Origin: Bacteroidota bacterium
GTDB taxonomy: Bacteria; Bacteroidota; Bacteroidia; AKYH767-A; 2013-40CM-41-45
NCBI GenBank assembly: GCA_016713765.1
Contig: JADJON010000001.1
Coordinates: 2,480,001-2,544,000 of the forward strand
DNA: 64,000 bases
Direction: 5' to 3'
Below the pieces are notes generated by a model. The model ran no database searches. It was given only the letters and a program-made list of their open reading frames with translations, and was not told where the DNA came from. Both the position numbers and the translations under genes were made by a program. This document shows positions 24,639 through 33,911 of the stretch, in pieces. Each line of letters starts with the position of its first letter. Within the stretch, counting starts at the first letter, position 1.

Positions 24639-24725
24639 CCCGTATAGGGGGTTCACAGGAAGTTATTTCTGCGTGTATTCCTTTGCCGGTCTACAACCGG
24701 TCCAATACTCTGACCTAAAAAGCTG

Positions 24726-25535
24726 ATGAATAACGCATCCTATCCGAAGTTCAAGCTGGGTGACCAACTCACACCGGAGCAGATCGCATTCTTTAACAAA
24801 AACGGCTTTATCCATTTCTCCGGCGTAGCCAGTCCGCAGGAAGTGGCCGATATTATCCGGTCTACCGAGGACATCCAGTCGAAATGGATCCGGGAAGGTG
24901 TGAAGAAGATCAACGGCGTTCCGATCAAATTCGGAATAGACGAGAATAACAAGACCATCGTTCATCGTTTTTGCTTCACTTCCCAGTACTGTGAACCTGT
25001 CCACGCGTTTGTGAACAGTCAGCGGGTGAAGGCGCTCAAGGTGCTGATGCCTGATGGCGCTCGTATCGCCGAGAATGAAAAGGACGGCGTGGTATTCAAT
25101 CATTACGTCAATACCGACAACAGCAATTTCCGCCAGATGGGCTGGCATACCGACAGCATGCGCGATATCTTCTACGGCAAGAAGATCATGCCCATGTTGA
25201 ACGTAGGCCTTTACCTCGACGACTCATCTTCCGACAAAGGCGGATTGCGCATCATCCCCGGCACGCACAAGCAGAACCTTTTCTCCATGTTGTTCAAGAA
25301 GGCCTACTTCATGAACAACGAAGAAGACAAGAACGAGATGCTCGTTGACGCAAAAGCCGGCGACATGGTCGTGCACGATGGTCGCATCTGGCACCGCGTC
25401 GCGATGTCGCCGCACAAAGGCGCGGCTTCCCGTCGCCGTGTCATGTACATTCCGGTCATTCTTGGAAAGTACCAACCGAAAGACGACGGCAGCCCCACTC
25501 CGCTCTATCATCACTTCCAAAAGCTGGTCCGCTAA
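24726..25535 (+). CDS. phytanoyl-CoA dioxygenase (PhyH) family protein
   Basis: A 269-residue Fe(II)/2-oxoglutarate-type dioxygenase. The HxD metal motif is in GWHTDSMRD (about 139-145), the distal His in VVHDGRIWHRV (about 217-226), with LYLDDSSSDKGGLRIIPGTHK between. The N-terminal FFNKNGFIHFSGVASPQEV is the usual entry of the fold. Substrate unknown; family members hydroxylate lipids, amino acids or secondary metabolites. It stands alone between its own promoter and terminator. Confidence 0.9.
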   Translation: MNNASYPKFKLGDQLTPEQIAFFNKNGFIHFSGVASPQEVADIIRSTEDIQSKWIREGVKKINGVPIKFGIDENNKTIVHRFCFTSQYCEPVHAFVNSQRVKALKVLMPDGARIAENEKDGVVFNHYVNTDNSNFRQMGWHTDSMRDIFYGKKIMPMLNVGLYLDDSSSDKGGLRIIPGTHKQNLFSMLFKKAYFMNNEEDKNEMLVDAKAGDMVVHDGRIWHRVAMSPHKGAASRRRVMYIPVILGKYQPKDDGSPTPLYHHFQKLVR

Positions 25536-25564
25536 GGAAGCGATTCTTCGATAAAGAACAGAAG

Positions 25565-25597
25565 ACCGGAGCCAGCATGTGGTTCCGGTTTCTTTTT
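25565..25597 (+). terminator. Rho-independent terminator after phyH-like gene
   Basis: ACCGGAGCCA (25565-25574) pairs with TGGTTCCGGT (25580-25589), loop GCATG, then TTCTTTTT. Confidence 0.85.
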
Positions 25598-25607
25598 ATC
25601 CTTCAAC

Positions 25608-26393
25608 ATGATTCAATCCTACGCAATCATCACCGGCGCCAGTAAGGGAATCGGTCGCGCTATCGCCCTGGAACTTGCCCGCCGCGGCTATTCTTTGCTG
25701 CTGGTCGCTCGCTCCGCGACACTGCTGGAAGAAACCGCGGCACTTGCCCGAAAAGCCGGAGCAGCGGAGGTACGTCCGATGGCGCTGGACCTCACCCAGG
25801 CTGAATCGGTTACCGCCGTTTTGCAGGAAGTGCAACGGAACAACCTGCCGGTGAACGTTCTGGTCAACAATGCCGGATACGGCGCCTGGGGCCGCTTCGA
25901 CACACTCAGCCTGGAAGAACAGGACGCGATGATGCGCATCAACATGCACGTACCGGTGGAGCTCACACATGGATTGCTGCCCTTGTTGAAATCCCGGCAA
26001 CCGGCCTACATCCTGAACGTCGCTAGCACCGCTGCCTACCAGGCGGTCGCGACCCTGGCCCTTTATGCAGCTTCCAAGGCATTCATCCTGCAGTTCTCCC
26101 GGGCCTTGCGGATTGAGTTGAAGAAGTCAGGTGTCTCGGTGACCTGCCTGAGTCCGGGACCGACCGAAACAAATTTCATGTCGCAGGCCGGAATGCATCA
26201 TCCGAAGATGATCCAACGCGCAAGCAAGTTCAACATGACGCCCGAAGCCGTGGCGAAGTTTGCCGTGAAAGGGTTGTTTGCCGGAAAGAACGAGATCATT
26301 CCGGGCGTCACCAATTCGGTGTCGGCTCTGCTCACGCGTTTTGTTCCGAAGGCGCTCACCGAGAAGATCGCGGCGGGACTTTACGAGGTCTAA
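25608..26393 (+). CDS. short-chain dehydrogenase/reductase
   Basis: A 261-residue SDR: ITGASKGIGRAIA holds the TGxxxGxG nucleotide-binding turn, VLVNNAGYG the NNAG motif, Ser in NVASTAAYQ and the catalytic YAASK. LSPGPTETNFMSQ follows the active site. The C-terminus is basic and includes AKFAVKGLFAGKNEIIPG, as in DltE/YdfG-like SDRs. It oxidises or reduces an unknown substrate with NAD(P). The gene begins 10 bp after the preceding terminator, and its 3' end overlaps the convergent nth gene by 38 bp. Confidence 0.92.
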   Translation: MIQSYAIITGASKGIGRAIALELARRGYSLLLVARSATLLEETAALARKAGAAEVRPMALDLTQAESVTAVLQEVQRNNLPVNVLVNNAGYGAWGRFDTLSLEEQDAMMRINMHVPVELTHGLLPLLKSRQPAYILNVASTAAYQAVATLALYAASKAFILQFSRALRIELKKSGVSVTCLSPGPTETNFMSQAGMHHPKMIQRASKFNMTPEAVAKFAVKGLFAGKNEIIPGVTNSVSALLTRFVPKALTEKIAAGLYEV

Positions 26394-27045
26394 TGTCCTT
26401 TTTCTTCAGGAAGGTCGATTCGAAATACTTGCAGTAGCGGGTGAGTCCGCAACCTTCGCAGGCGGGTTTGCGTGCGATGCAGACATAGCGTCCGTGCAGG
26501 ATCAGCCAGTGGTGCGCGATGGCCAGCTTGTTTTCTGGGATGAATTTTACCAGTTGTCGTTCCGTCTGTAAGGGGTTCTTTGCACGCACCGTCAGGCCCA
26601 GCCTTGCCGAAACACGAAACACGTGTGTATCCACCGCGATCGCCGGCAAGTTGTACACGACCGACGCGATCACGTTGGCGGTCTTCCGTCCTACTCCGGG
26701 GAGTTGCACGAGTTCCTCTACAGAGGAAGGCACCTTGCCCTTGAATCGCTCCACCAGCATGCGCGCCATGCCGGCCAGGTGTTTCGCCTTGTTGTTGGGA
26801 TAACTGATGCTGCGGATGTACGGAAAGATCTGATCCGGTGTGGCCACCGCCATGGAAGCGGCATCCGGGAAGGCCGCGAACAGTGCCGGCGTGGTCATGT
26901 TGACGCGTTTGTCGGTGCACTGGGCCGAAAGGATCACAGCTACCAGGAGTTCGAAAGGGTCCGTGTATTCCAATTCAGTCTCCGCGACGGGACGCTCCTG
27001 CTCGAAATAGCGGATAACGCCTTCAAAACGCTCTTTCCGGGTCAT
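26356..27045 (-). CDS. nth: endonuclease III (base-excision repair glycosylase/AP lyase)
   Basis: Removes oxidised pyrimidines and nicks abasic sites. The 229-residue protein has the HhH motif LPGVGRKTANVI with the catalytic Lys, the Asp in VDTHVFRVSARLGL, and the iron-sulfur ligands C-x6-C-x2-C-x5-C in CIARKPACEGCGLTRYC. ILSAQCTDKRVN near the start matches the family. It carries a short extra basic tail (KKKDIRPRKVPPRSSR). It stands alone on the minus strand, tail-to-tail with the SDR gene. Confidence 0.97.
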   Translation of the reverse strand: MTRKERFEGVIRYFEQERPVAETELEYTDPFELLVAVILSAQCTDKRVNMTTPALFAAFPDAASMAVATPDQIFPYIRSISYPNNKAKHLAGMARMLVERFKGKVPSSVEELVQLPGVGRKTANVIASVVYNLPAIAVDTHVFRVSARLGLTVRAKNPLQTERQLVKFIPENKLAIAHHWLILHGRYVCIARKPACEGCGLTRYCKYFESTFLKKKDIRPRKVPPRSSR

Positions 27046-27221
27046 GCTGCAAAGATAGCAGGCCGACGTTCACCCTTTTCCAGGGTGCATTCACAGGGAT
27101 AAATATGCCGGAAACCTAAAAATCTTGAGCTGCGGATGGCCGTGAAATATCTTCGATTCATTAACAATTACACCTGCCTATGCACTAAACGAACGAGAAA
27201 CACACAAGGTCAGAGAGAAAT

Positions 27222-27251
27222 AAAAACAGCGGGAACCATCCCGCTGTTTTT
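27222..27251. terminator. bidirectional terminator (perfect 13-bp stem)
   Basis: AAAAACAGCGGGA (27222-27234) pairs exactly with TCCCGCTGTTTTT (27239-27251) around ACCA. It ends the leftward sigma factor operon and has T-tracts on both strands. Confidence 0.9.
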
Positions 27252-27275
27252 ATTTTCACCCCGATTGAAATTTTC

Positions 27276-27494
27276 TCAGGCAACCGCCAGGATGCGGGAA
27301 ACCAGTGCATCCGATGGTCCGGGAATTTTGGTCGCATCCAGCGCGGAGATCACCTCCAGCACTTCGGAGTACGCGTCCGCCGTCAGCGGGTCGCCGTCGA
27401 TTGCGCGTTGAACCCGGTCGCTTTCTGCCAGTCCGGTTTCGTTACACGCGTAGAGATAAAGTTCGAGGGAATTGGGAGTAGAGCGTTGGCCCAT
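27276..27494 (-). CDS. small protein downstream of ECF sigma factor (72 aa)
   Basis: A soluble, acidic 72-residue peptide from the ATG at 27494 (an upstream start at 27539 is weaker). It is helical: SLELYLYACNETGLAESDRVQRAI then ADAYSEVLEVISAL. It begins 67 bp after the sigma factor stop, on the same strand, and is followed by a terminator, so the pair is likely one transcript. Small proteins after RpoE-type sigma genes in Bacteroidota may regulate them, but this one has no membrane helix or zinc motif of a known anti-sigma factor. Confidence 0.65.
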   Translation of the reverse strand: MGQRSTPNSLELYLYACNETGLAESDRVQRAIDGDPLTADAYSEVLEVISALDATKIPGPSDALVSRILAVA

Positions 27495-27561
27495 GCAGTT
27501 TGTTTTGGTATGACTGCATAACGCCTGCCCGACCGGCATATTTTGTAGCCGGGGACTTTTT

Positions 27562-28149
27562 TTACCCTTTCACCCGATGAGGCTCTTTTTTCACCATTTC
27601 CCGCATTTTCAGGATCGCATAGTGCATCCGGCCCAGAGCGGTGTTGATGTTGATGTCGAGCACCCTGGCGATCTCCTTGAACGACAGACCGCCGTAGTGG
27701 CGCATGATCACCACCTCCCGTTGCTCGAACGGCAGCCGTTCCAACAAACTGCGGACAAAGGCCAGCTTTTCGTCGTGAATGATCTGGTCGGCCGCGTTGC
27801 GGTTATTGGCCGGGATGATATCGAACACGCTGAAATCGTCCGTATCCCGCTGCATGGGCATCAGCTTTTCCTTGCGGAAGTGATCGATCACCAGGTTGTG
27901 CGCGATGCGCAAGGCCCAGGGCAGGAACTTCCCCTGCTCGCTGTAGTGCTTGCTGCGCAAACTCTGAATGATCTTGATGAAAGCCTCCTGAAAGAGATCG
28001 TCGGCCAGATCCCGGTCGCGGACCAGAAAGAAAATAGCCGAATACACCCGCTGTTTGTAGCGGTTGATCAGTTCGTTAATGGCTTGCTGATTGCCCTCTT
28101 GATAAAGACGCACAAGGTCTTTATCCTCCATCCGTTGGAATGATACCAT
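27562..28149 (-). CDS. ECF-type RNA polymerase sigma factor
   Basis: A 195-residue sigma-70 family protein: region 2 in LYQEGNQQAINELINRYKQRVYSAIFFLVRDRDLADDLFQEAFIKII with the core-binding motif, and region 4 HTH in LPFEQREVVIMRHYGGLSFKEIARVLDININTALGRMHYAILKMRE. The linker is short and has no anti-sigma domain. It guides RNA polymerase to an unknown stress or envelope regulon. It is divergent from uvrA across a 282-bp gap. Confidence 0.95.
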   Translation of the reverse strand: MVSFQRMEDKDLVRLYQEGNQQAINELINRYKQRVYSAIFFLVRDRDLADDLFQEAFIKIIQSLRSKHYSEQGKFLPWALRIAHNLVIDHFRKEKLMPMQRDTDDFSVFDIIPANNRNAADQIIHDEKLAFVRSLLERLPFEQREVVIMRHYGGLSFKEIARVLDININTALGRMHYAILKMREMVKKEPHRVKG

Positions 28150-28241
28150 AGTCGCTTCTGCTTAATAGAACGGTGAGTCGTCTTATTAGAGTAGATGTAG
28201 CGCTATGATTCCTCCTTTTATAGGGCGTTGTGGGTAAAAGA

Positions 28242-28265
28242 AAACGTAGCCGGATGGTTACGTTT
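28242..28265. promoter_or_regulatory. inverted repeat in sigma-uvrA gap
   Basis: AAACGTAGCC (28242-28251) pairs with GGTTACGTTT (28256-28265), one G-T pair, loop GGAT. It has no T-tract beyond TTTAAT, so an operator or leader hairpin is as likely as a terminator. Confidence 0.35.
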
Positions 28266-28404
28266 AATCAAATGTAGCGAATGGTTTTGAGAAAAGCAAA
28301 TGCGGCCTTCGATTATTCCGGCTTTTTTCAACAGGAATCTTACATTCTTCCAACCTTTCCCTTACACAAGGCAGGGGGATCCGCCAAAAAAGGCCCTTTT
28401 TCAG

Positions 28405-28412
28405 TACCTTCG
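28405..28412 (+). promoter_or_regulatory. -7-like element TACCTTCG before uvrA
   Basis: TACCTTCG lies 19 bp before the ATG at 28432. The same octamer precedes lepB and the ABC ATPase gene, so it may be this organism's variant of TAnnTTTG. Confidence 0.45.
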
Positions 28413-28431
28413 CAGATTGCCAAGACGCTTT

Positions 28432-31356
28432 ATGTCGAACGTTGATAAACTGGATCCCCGCGATTTTATCGTAATAAAAGGTGCACGCGTCCACAACCTG
28501 AAAAACCTGGATGTAGCGATTCCACGCAACCAATTCGTGGTGGTCACCGGGCTTTCAGGATCCGGGAAATCTTCCCTTGCGTTCGACACGCTGTATGCCG
28601 AAGGGCAGCGTCGCTACGTCGAAAGCCTGAGTTCTTATGCACGTCAGTTCATCGGACGGATGGACAAGCCGGATGTGGATTACATCAAAGGCATTTCTCC
28701 GGCGGTAGCCATTGAGCAAAAGGTCAACACCCGCAATCCGCGTTCGACCGTCGGGACTTCCACGGAGATCTACGACTATCTGAAATTGCTCTTTGCCCGG
28801 ATCGGACACACCTATTCACCGGTCAGCGGACAAGAAGTCAAGCGACATAGTGTGGATGATGTCGTGGATTTCCTGATCGCCTTCCCGCAAGGTACCCGGG
28901 CGCAGCTGTTCGCTCCGCTCCTGCTCCATCCCGGCCGAACACTGGAAGAAGAATGTAACGTACTGTTGCAAAAAGGCTACAGCCGTTTGCAGGTCAACCA
29001 GGACATTCACCGGATCGAAGAATTGCTGCAACCGGATCAGGCGCTCTTCCTGCGTCAGCTTTCCGAATCGCTGGGCATTCAGACGGCTCAGGTCAAAGCA
29101 AGCGGACGAAAGAAGAAACAGGAATTGCCCGTTGAGACCGGTGGTCCGCGCTTTGCACGCCATTTGTGGGTCCTGATCGACCGCTTTGCACTTGAATCCG
29201 ACAACGATGCCAACCGTTCGCGTATCGCCGATTCTATACAGACGGCGTTTTACGAGGGACACGGCAGTTGTAAAGTGTTCGTACAGCCGGAAAATGGAGC
29301 AACCAGCGAGCATGATTTCTCGAATCGCTTCGAGCTCGACGGCCTTGAATTCGAAGAACCCAGCACTGCGCTCTTCTCTTTCAACAATCCTTACGGCGCA
29401 TGTAAGAAGTGCGAAGGATTCGGTTCCGTGATCGGCATCGACGAGGATCTGGTCATTCCCGATAAAAGTTTGTCGGTGTACGAAGGAGCCATTGTCTGCT
29501 GGCGCGGCGAGAAGATGCGCGAGTGGAATGATCAACTGGTCAAGACCGCCTATAAGTTTGATTTCCCGATCCACCGGCCGGTTTTCGAGCTGACAACGGA
29601 AGAACGCGCGCTTTTGTGGAACGGAAACAAGTATTTCAAAGGGATACGGGAGTTTTTCGAATGGGTGGAGACACAAACATACAAGATCCAGTACCGGGTG
29701 ATGCTGAGCCGTTACCGCGGCCGTACCACCTGTCCGGAATGCCGCGGAACTCGCCTTCGGAAAGACGCAACCTATGTCAAGATCACCGGCCGATCGATCA
29801 CGGACATTGTGCTGATGCCGGTGAGTGAAAGTCTCCGGTTTTTCCGGGAACTGCAACTGAACGCCTACGAGCAGGAAGTCGCCCGACGCATCCTGCTGGA
29901 GATCACGAACCGTCTCCAATTCCTCAGTGATGTCGGACTCGGCTACCTGACGCTCAACCGCCTGTCGAATACCCTTTCCGGCGGTGAGTCGCAGCGCATC
30001 AACCTCGCAACTTCTTTGGGCAGCAGCCTGGTAGGCAGCATGTACATCCTGGACGAACCCAGCATCGGACTGCACCCGCGTGACACCCAGCGCCTGATCC
30101 AGGTCTTGCTTAGCCTTCGGGACGTCGGGAATACATTGGTGGTGGTTGAGCACGACGAAGAGATCATGCGATCGGCCGATCACCTGATCGACATCGGCCC
30201 GGATGCGGGACGACTCGGAGGAGAACTGGTATATGCAGGAACGGTCGAAAAGATCGCGTCGGAGACCCGCAGTTATACCGGCAAGTACCTGAGCGGTCAG
30301 GAACGTATCCCCTTACCGTACCGTCGACGGAAGGCCACCAGCTATATCAAATTGGAAGGCGCCCGGGAAAACAACCTCCAGAACATTACCGTGAAATTCC
30401 CGTTGGGGCTCATGACCGTGGTGACCGGTGTGAGCGGTAGCGGAAAGACATCCCTTGTACGGAAAGTGCTATACCCCGCTCTCAAGAAGATCCATGGAGG
30501 CTTTGGTGATGAGAGTGGCTTGTACGACAAGATCAGTGGCGACTACAACAAGCTTTCCGCCGTCGAGCTGGTGGACCAGAATCCGATCGGAAAATCCTCG
30601 CGATCCAATCCGGTCACGTATGTCAAAGCGTACGATGAAATCCGCGCTCTGTATGCCGACCTCCCGCTTTCGCGAGCAAGGAAGTACAAGCCGGCGCATT
30701 TCTCGTTCAACGTGGAAGGCGGTCGGTGCGAAGTGTGCGAAGGCGAAGGACAGGTGACGATCGAGATGCAGTTCATGGCCGACATCCACCTGGTTTGCGA
30801 GAACTGTGGCGGTAAGCGATTCAAGCAAGAGATCCTGGATGTCAGCTATAAGGGAAAGAATGTTGCCGAACTGCTCGATATGACCGTCGACGAAGCCATC
30901 GAGTTCTTCAGCTCACCGATCAAGAGCTTTGGAAACGACGGAAAGATCGCGACGAAACTGAAGCCGTTGCAGGATGTCGGGTTGGGCTATGTGAAACTTG
31001 GACAATCGTCGAGCACCCTGAGCGGTGGGGAAGCCCAGCGGATCAAACTGGCCTCTTTTCTGGGCAAAGGCAACTCCCACGACCATACCCTCTTCATCTT
31101 TGACGAACCCACTACGGGCTTGCATTTCCACGATATCCGTAAGCTGCTGCTGGCCTTCGACATGCTTCTGGAACAAGGTAACAGCCTGATCATCATTGAA
31201 CATAACCCGGATGTGATCAAATGTGCCGACTGGGTGATCGACATGGGACCGGAAGGCGGGGTCAATGGCGGGCAGGTCGTCTTTGAAGGTACTCCGGACG
31301 AGCTGGCCAAGGCGGAGGGTAACCATACAGGGCACTTCCTGCGCGACAAACTATGA
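28432..31356 (+). CDS. uvrA: excinuclease ABC subunit A
   Basis: UvrA scans DNA for bulky damage and loads UvrB. The 974-residue protein starts at the ATG at 28432 (an open frame reaches 28300, but MSNVDKLDPRDFIVIKGARVHNL is the family start). It has two ABC modules: Walker A GLSGSGKSS and signature LSGGESQRI in the first, GVSGSGKTS and LSGGEAQRI in the second, with zinc-finger CxxC pairs (CPECRGTRLR, CEVCEGEG, CENCGGKR). A Cys-rich first pair (CKKCEGFG) is also visible. The two D-loop blocks are LDEPSIGLHPRD and FDEPTTGLHFHD. Confidence 0.98.
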   Translation: MSNVDKLDPRDFIVIKGARVHNLKNLDVAIPRNQFVVVTGLSGSGKSSLAFDTLYAEGQRRYVESLSSYARQFIGRMDKPDVDYIKGISPAVAIEQKVNTRNPRSTVGTSTEIYDYLKLLFARIGHTYSPVSGQEVKRHSVDDVVDFLIAFPQGTRAQLFAPLLLHPGRTLEEECNVLLQKGYSRLQVNQDIHRIEELLQPDQALFLRQLSESLGIQTAQVKASGRKKKQELPVETGGPRFARHLWVLIDRFALESDNDANRSRIADSIQTAFYEGHGSCKVFVQPENGATSEHDFSNRFELDGLEFEEPSTALFSFNNPYGACKKCEGFGSVIGIDEDLVIPDKSLSVYEGAIVCWRGEKMREWNDQLVKTAYKFDFPIHRPVFELTTEERALLWNGNKYFKGIREFFEWVETQTYKIQYRVMLSRYRGRTTCPECRGTRLRKDATYVKITGRSITDIVLMPVSESLRFFRELQLNAYEQEVARRILLEITNRLQFLSDVGLGYLTLNRLSNTLSGGESQRINLATSLGSSLVGSMYILDEPSIGLHPRDTQRLIQVLLSLRDVGNTLVVVEHDEEIMRSADHLIDIGPDAGRLGGELVYAGTVEKIASETRSYTGKYLSGQERIPLPYRRRKATSYIKLEGARENNLQNITVKFPLGLMTVVTGVSGSGKTSLVRKVLYPALKKIHGGFGDESGLYDKISGDYNKLSAVELVDQNPIGKSSRSNPVTYVKAYDEIRALYADLPLSRARKYKPAHFSFNVEGGRCEVCEGEGQVTIEMQFMADIHLVCENCGGKRFKQEILDVSYKGKNVAELLDMTVDEAIEFFSSPIKSFGNDGKIATKLKPLQDVGLGYVKLGQSSSTLSGGEAQRIKLASFLGKGNSHDHTLFIFDEPTTGLHFHDIRKLLLAFDMLLEQGNSLIIIEHNPDVIKCADWVIDMGPEGGVNGGQVVFEGTPDELAKAEGNHTGHFLRDKL

Positions 31357-31379
31357 GGTTAAAGGGCCGGAAAGTCGTC

Positions 31380-31409
31380 CTTGCGCATTGGATTTATTTT
31401 CTATTTTTG
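31380..31409 (+). promoter_or_regulatory. promoter for DUF3276 gene
   Basis: CTTG (31380-31383), 18 nt, TATTTTTG (31402-31409); the ATG follows at 31435. Confidence 0.55.
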
Positions 31410-31434
31410 CTCAAACCCTTACACAACTGCCCGT

Positions 31435-31767
31435 ATGTCGGAGCATAATCATCACCGCGAAGAAGTGTTTTCCAAATCCGTGCGTGCCGGAAAACGGACC
31501 TACTTTTTTGACGTAAAGAGCACGCGATCCAATGAGTATTACATCACCATCACCGAGAGCAAGAAGCGGATCGGTGACGATGGCAATCCGTTCTTCGAGA
31601 AGCACAAGATCTTTCTCTACCGGGAGGATTTTGACAAGTTCATGGACGGTATGCGGGAAGCGATGAATCACGTCGTGACCGTTCAACCCGAGCCTCCGGT
31701 GCATCATCACAATCAATCCGGTAACAGTTCTTACTCGGATGTCGATTTCGACGATCTCGGTAAGTGA
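31435..31767 (+). CDS. DUF3276 (PUR-alpha-like) protein
   Basis: A 110-residue protein of the DUF3276 family, related to the PUR repeat of eukaryotic Pur-alpha, a single-stranded nucleic acid binding fold. The core is VFSKSVRAGKRTYFFDVKSTRSNEYYITITESKKR, with FFEKHKIFLYREDFDKFMDGM next. The tail is Pro/His/Ser-rich and ends in an acidic DVDFDDLGK. An upstream in-frame extension exists, but the ATG at 31435 lies after the promoter and starts with the conserved part. Confidence 0.9.
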   Translation: MSEHNHHREEVFSKSVRAGKRTYFFDVKSTRSNEYYITITESKKRIGDDGNPFFEKHKIFLYREDFDKFMDGMREAMNHVVTVQPEPPVHHHNQSGNSSYSDVDFDDLGK

Positions 31768-31785
31768 TCCGGATAACCCCTTCTC

Positions 31786-31812
31786 AAGCCCCCGATCAGG
31801 GGGCTTTTATAT
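31786..31812 (+). terminator. Rho-independent terminator after DUF3276 gene
   Basis: AAGCCCCC (31786-31793), loop GATCA, GGGGGCTT (31799-31806), then TTATATTT. Confidence 0.9.
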
Positions 31813-31842
31813 TTCCGCTATTCCCTACTCCACACTTTCACC

Positions 31843-32832
31843 ATGGAAAACGTCACCAACACCGATGCCGGTTCTCACCTGGCGCCACCCCCTACCCGCA
31901 ACTATCGGCTGTCATTCTCCGGTAACGGAGGAGAATATTTCGGCATCATCATCGTCAACTGGCTGTTGACCGTCATTACACTCGGGTTGTATTACCCCTG
32001 GGCAAAGGCGCGTGAACTCCAGTACCTGTACGGCGCGACGGAATTCGAAGAGAACCGCTTCACCTTCCACGGTACCGGCAAGGAAATGTTCAAAGGGTTC
32101 ATCAAAGCCCTGATCATCTTTGGCATATTGATGGCCGCCTTCATCGGATGCGCGTTTACGAACCACCCGCTGCTGGGATTGGTGATCTTATATGGCGGAC
32201 TGTTCGCACTGATTCCGCTGGCCATACACGGCTCCTACCGTTATCGCATGTCCCGGACTTCCTGGCGGGGTATTCGCTTCGGCTACCGGGGCGACCGGAA
32301 CGAATTGTTCGTGAATTTCTTCAAGTGGATCTTCTTCACCGTTATCACCTTCGGTATCTACGGCGCCTGGATGAGCATGAACCTGCGCAATTACGTCCTG
32401 AACAATGTGCGTTTCGGCAACATGAAATTCCGCTACAAGGGAAACGGAGGCGACTACTTTGTCCTGAACCTGAAGGGCTACTTCCTGACCATTCTGACCT
32501 TGGGCATCTACATTGCCTGGTGGCAGCGTGACTTGTTCAACTATTATGTCAACAACCTGAGCCTGCACGATGAGGAACGGGAGGTTAAGTTCCGTTCGAC
32601 GATTACCGGCGGGGGTATTTTCGGAATGGCCATCGTCAACATCCTGATCCTGATCTTCACGCTCGGACTGGGCTATGCCTGGGTGGTGACCCGTAGCCTT
32701 CAATATGTGTTTCGGAACATCCAGCCGGAAGGCACGATCGACTTCAACCGGCTGGAACAAACCGAAGCCCAATACACCGACGCGACCGGGGAGGATATTT
32801 CCGACCTGCTCGACTTCGGTTTCGTGATCTGA
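31843..32832 (+). CDS. YjgN family (DUF898) membrane protein
   Basis: A 329-residue multi-span inner membrane protein of the DUF898 family. Its hallmark is repeated: GNGGEYFGIIIVNWLLTVITLGLYYPWAKARELQYLY near the start, GDRNELFVNFFKWIFFTVITFGIYGAWM in the middle, GNGGDYFVLNLKGYFLTILTLGIYIAWW and GMAIVNILILIFTLGLGYAWVVTR at the end. There are about 6-8 membrane helices. Role unknown. The stop overlaps the next start as TGATG, so it works with or is made together with the M48 peptidase. Confidence 0.93.
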   Translation: MENVTNTDAGSHLAPPPTRNYRLSFSGNGGEYFGIIIVNWLLTVITLGLYYPWAKARELQYLYGATEFEENRFTFHGTGKEMFKGFIKALIIFGILMAAFIGCAFTNHPLLGLVILYGGLFALIPLAIHGSYRYRMSRTSWRGIRFGYRGDRNELFVNFFKWIFFTVITFGIYGAWMSMNLRNYVLNNVRFGNMKFRYKGNGGDYFVLNLKGYFLTILTLGIYIAWWQRDLFNYYVNNLSLHDEEREVKFRSTITGGGIFGMAIVNILILIFTLGLGYAWVVTRSLQYVFRNIQPEGTIDFNRLEQTEAQYTDATGEDISDLLDFGFVI

Positions 32833-33911
32833 TGTCGGGTACTGCGGGAGGAATTCACTTCGACGGAAAGAGCGCCGTTCCGAGGACCGCCCGGTTGGTG
32901 ATCCAGGAGGATCATGACGTGCTCGTACTGCACGATGAAGGCGGAACCGCTCGCTTTATTCCACTGTCTGATCTGGAAGTTGAAAACACATCCGGAGTAT
33001 TTCGCTTACGCTTTGGCGAAAACCCGGAAGAATCGCTGGAGATCCGGGATGAATCGTTTCGGGCCGAACTACTTCAAACGCTTCGTCGCAAGGGGCACCA
33101 GGGAATCTATTCCCGACTCGTACACGGCGGCGCCGGCTTGCATCTGTTGATCGCCCTGCTGTTGATCGGTGGCATCGCCTTCGCCTATTGGTTTGTGGTA
33201 CCCTGGGTGGCGGAGCGAGCGGTCAGCCTGTTGCCGGAGCGCTACGACTCGGCCATGGGCAGCACCTTTTATGACAGCTTCGTCGTCGATGAAGAAATCG
33301 ACTCGGTGAAGACCCAGGCACTGCGATCTTTCGCGGCTCAATTGAAGCTACCAGCGAGCGATCGCCAACCCAAGTTTACCGTCGTTGTTTCCAAGGAAGA
33401 AAACGCCTTTGCCCTGCCTGATGGAAACATTGTCGTTTACAGCGGCATCCTGAAACTACTGGATCGCCCGGAACAATTGGTCGCCCTCATCGGTCACGAG
33501 AACGCGCACGTCACGCAACGACACTCGATGAAACTCCTCAGCCGGAGTCTTGCAGGCTACCTGTTCATCTCGGTTGCCTTGAGCGATGTCAATGGCGTGA
33601 TGGCCGTATTGGCCGACAATGCGAATGCCTTGCGCAATCTATCCTACTCCAGGGCTTACGAAAGCGAAGCCGACCGGATCGGGCTGGAAACTTTAATGGC
33701 GAATGACATAGCGGCGAGCGGAATGCGGGAGCTCTTTGAAAAACTGGAAGCGCATCACGATCTCTCCATCCCCGGCTTCCTGAGCACCCACCCTGTAGGC
33801 AACGAACGCATCGCGGAGGTGAGGGCATGGGAAACGGAACATCCTTATACGGCATCAGGAAAAAATGCCGGACTTGACTCGCTGTTCAACGTACTGAAAC
33901 AGGGACGCTGA
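32832..33911 (+). CDS. M48 family membrane metallopeptidase
   Basis: A 359-residue peptidase with one membrane helix (LHLLIALLLIGGIAFAYWFVVPW) and a following M48 catalytic domain. The zinc motif is HENAH in LIGHENAHVTQRHS, a form of HExxH; the third ligand is the Glu in YESEADRIGLETL. FALPDGNIVVYSGIL and STHPVGNERIAEVRAWE are family blocks. An N-terminal ~110-residue part (FDGKSAVPRTARLVIQEDHDVLVL) precedes the helix and faces the cytoplasm. Coupled to YjgN by TGATG. YjgN-M48 pairs are common in bacteria; they may act in membrane protein quality control. Confidence 0.93.
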   Translation: MSGTAGGIHFDGKSAVPRTARLVIQEDHDVLVLHDEGGTARFIPLSDLEVENTSGVFRLRFGENPEESLEIRDESFRAELLQTLRRKGHQGIYSRLVHGGAGLHLLIALLLIGGIAFAYWFVVPWVAERAVSLLPERYDSAMGSTFYDSFVVDEEIDSVKTQALRSFAAQLKLPASDRQPKFTVVVSKEENAFALPDGNIVVYSGILKLLDRPEQLVALIGHENAHVTQRHSMKLLSRSLAGYLFISVALSDVNGVMAVLADNANALRNLSYSRAYESEADRIGLETLMANDIAASGMRELFEKLEAHHDLSIPGFLSTHPVGNERIAEVRAWETEHPYTASGKNAGLDSLFNVLKQGR

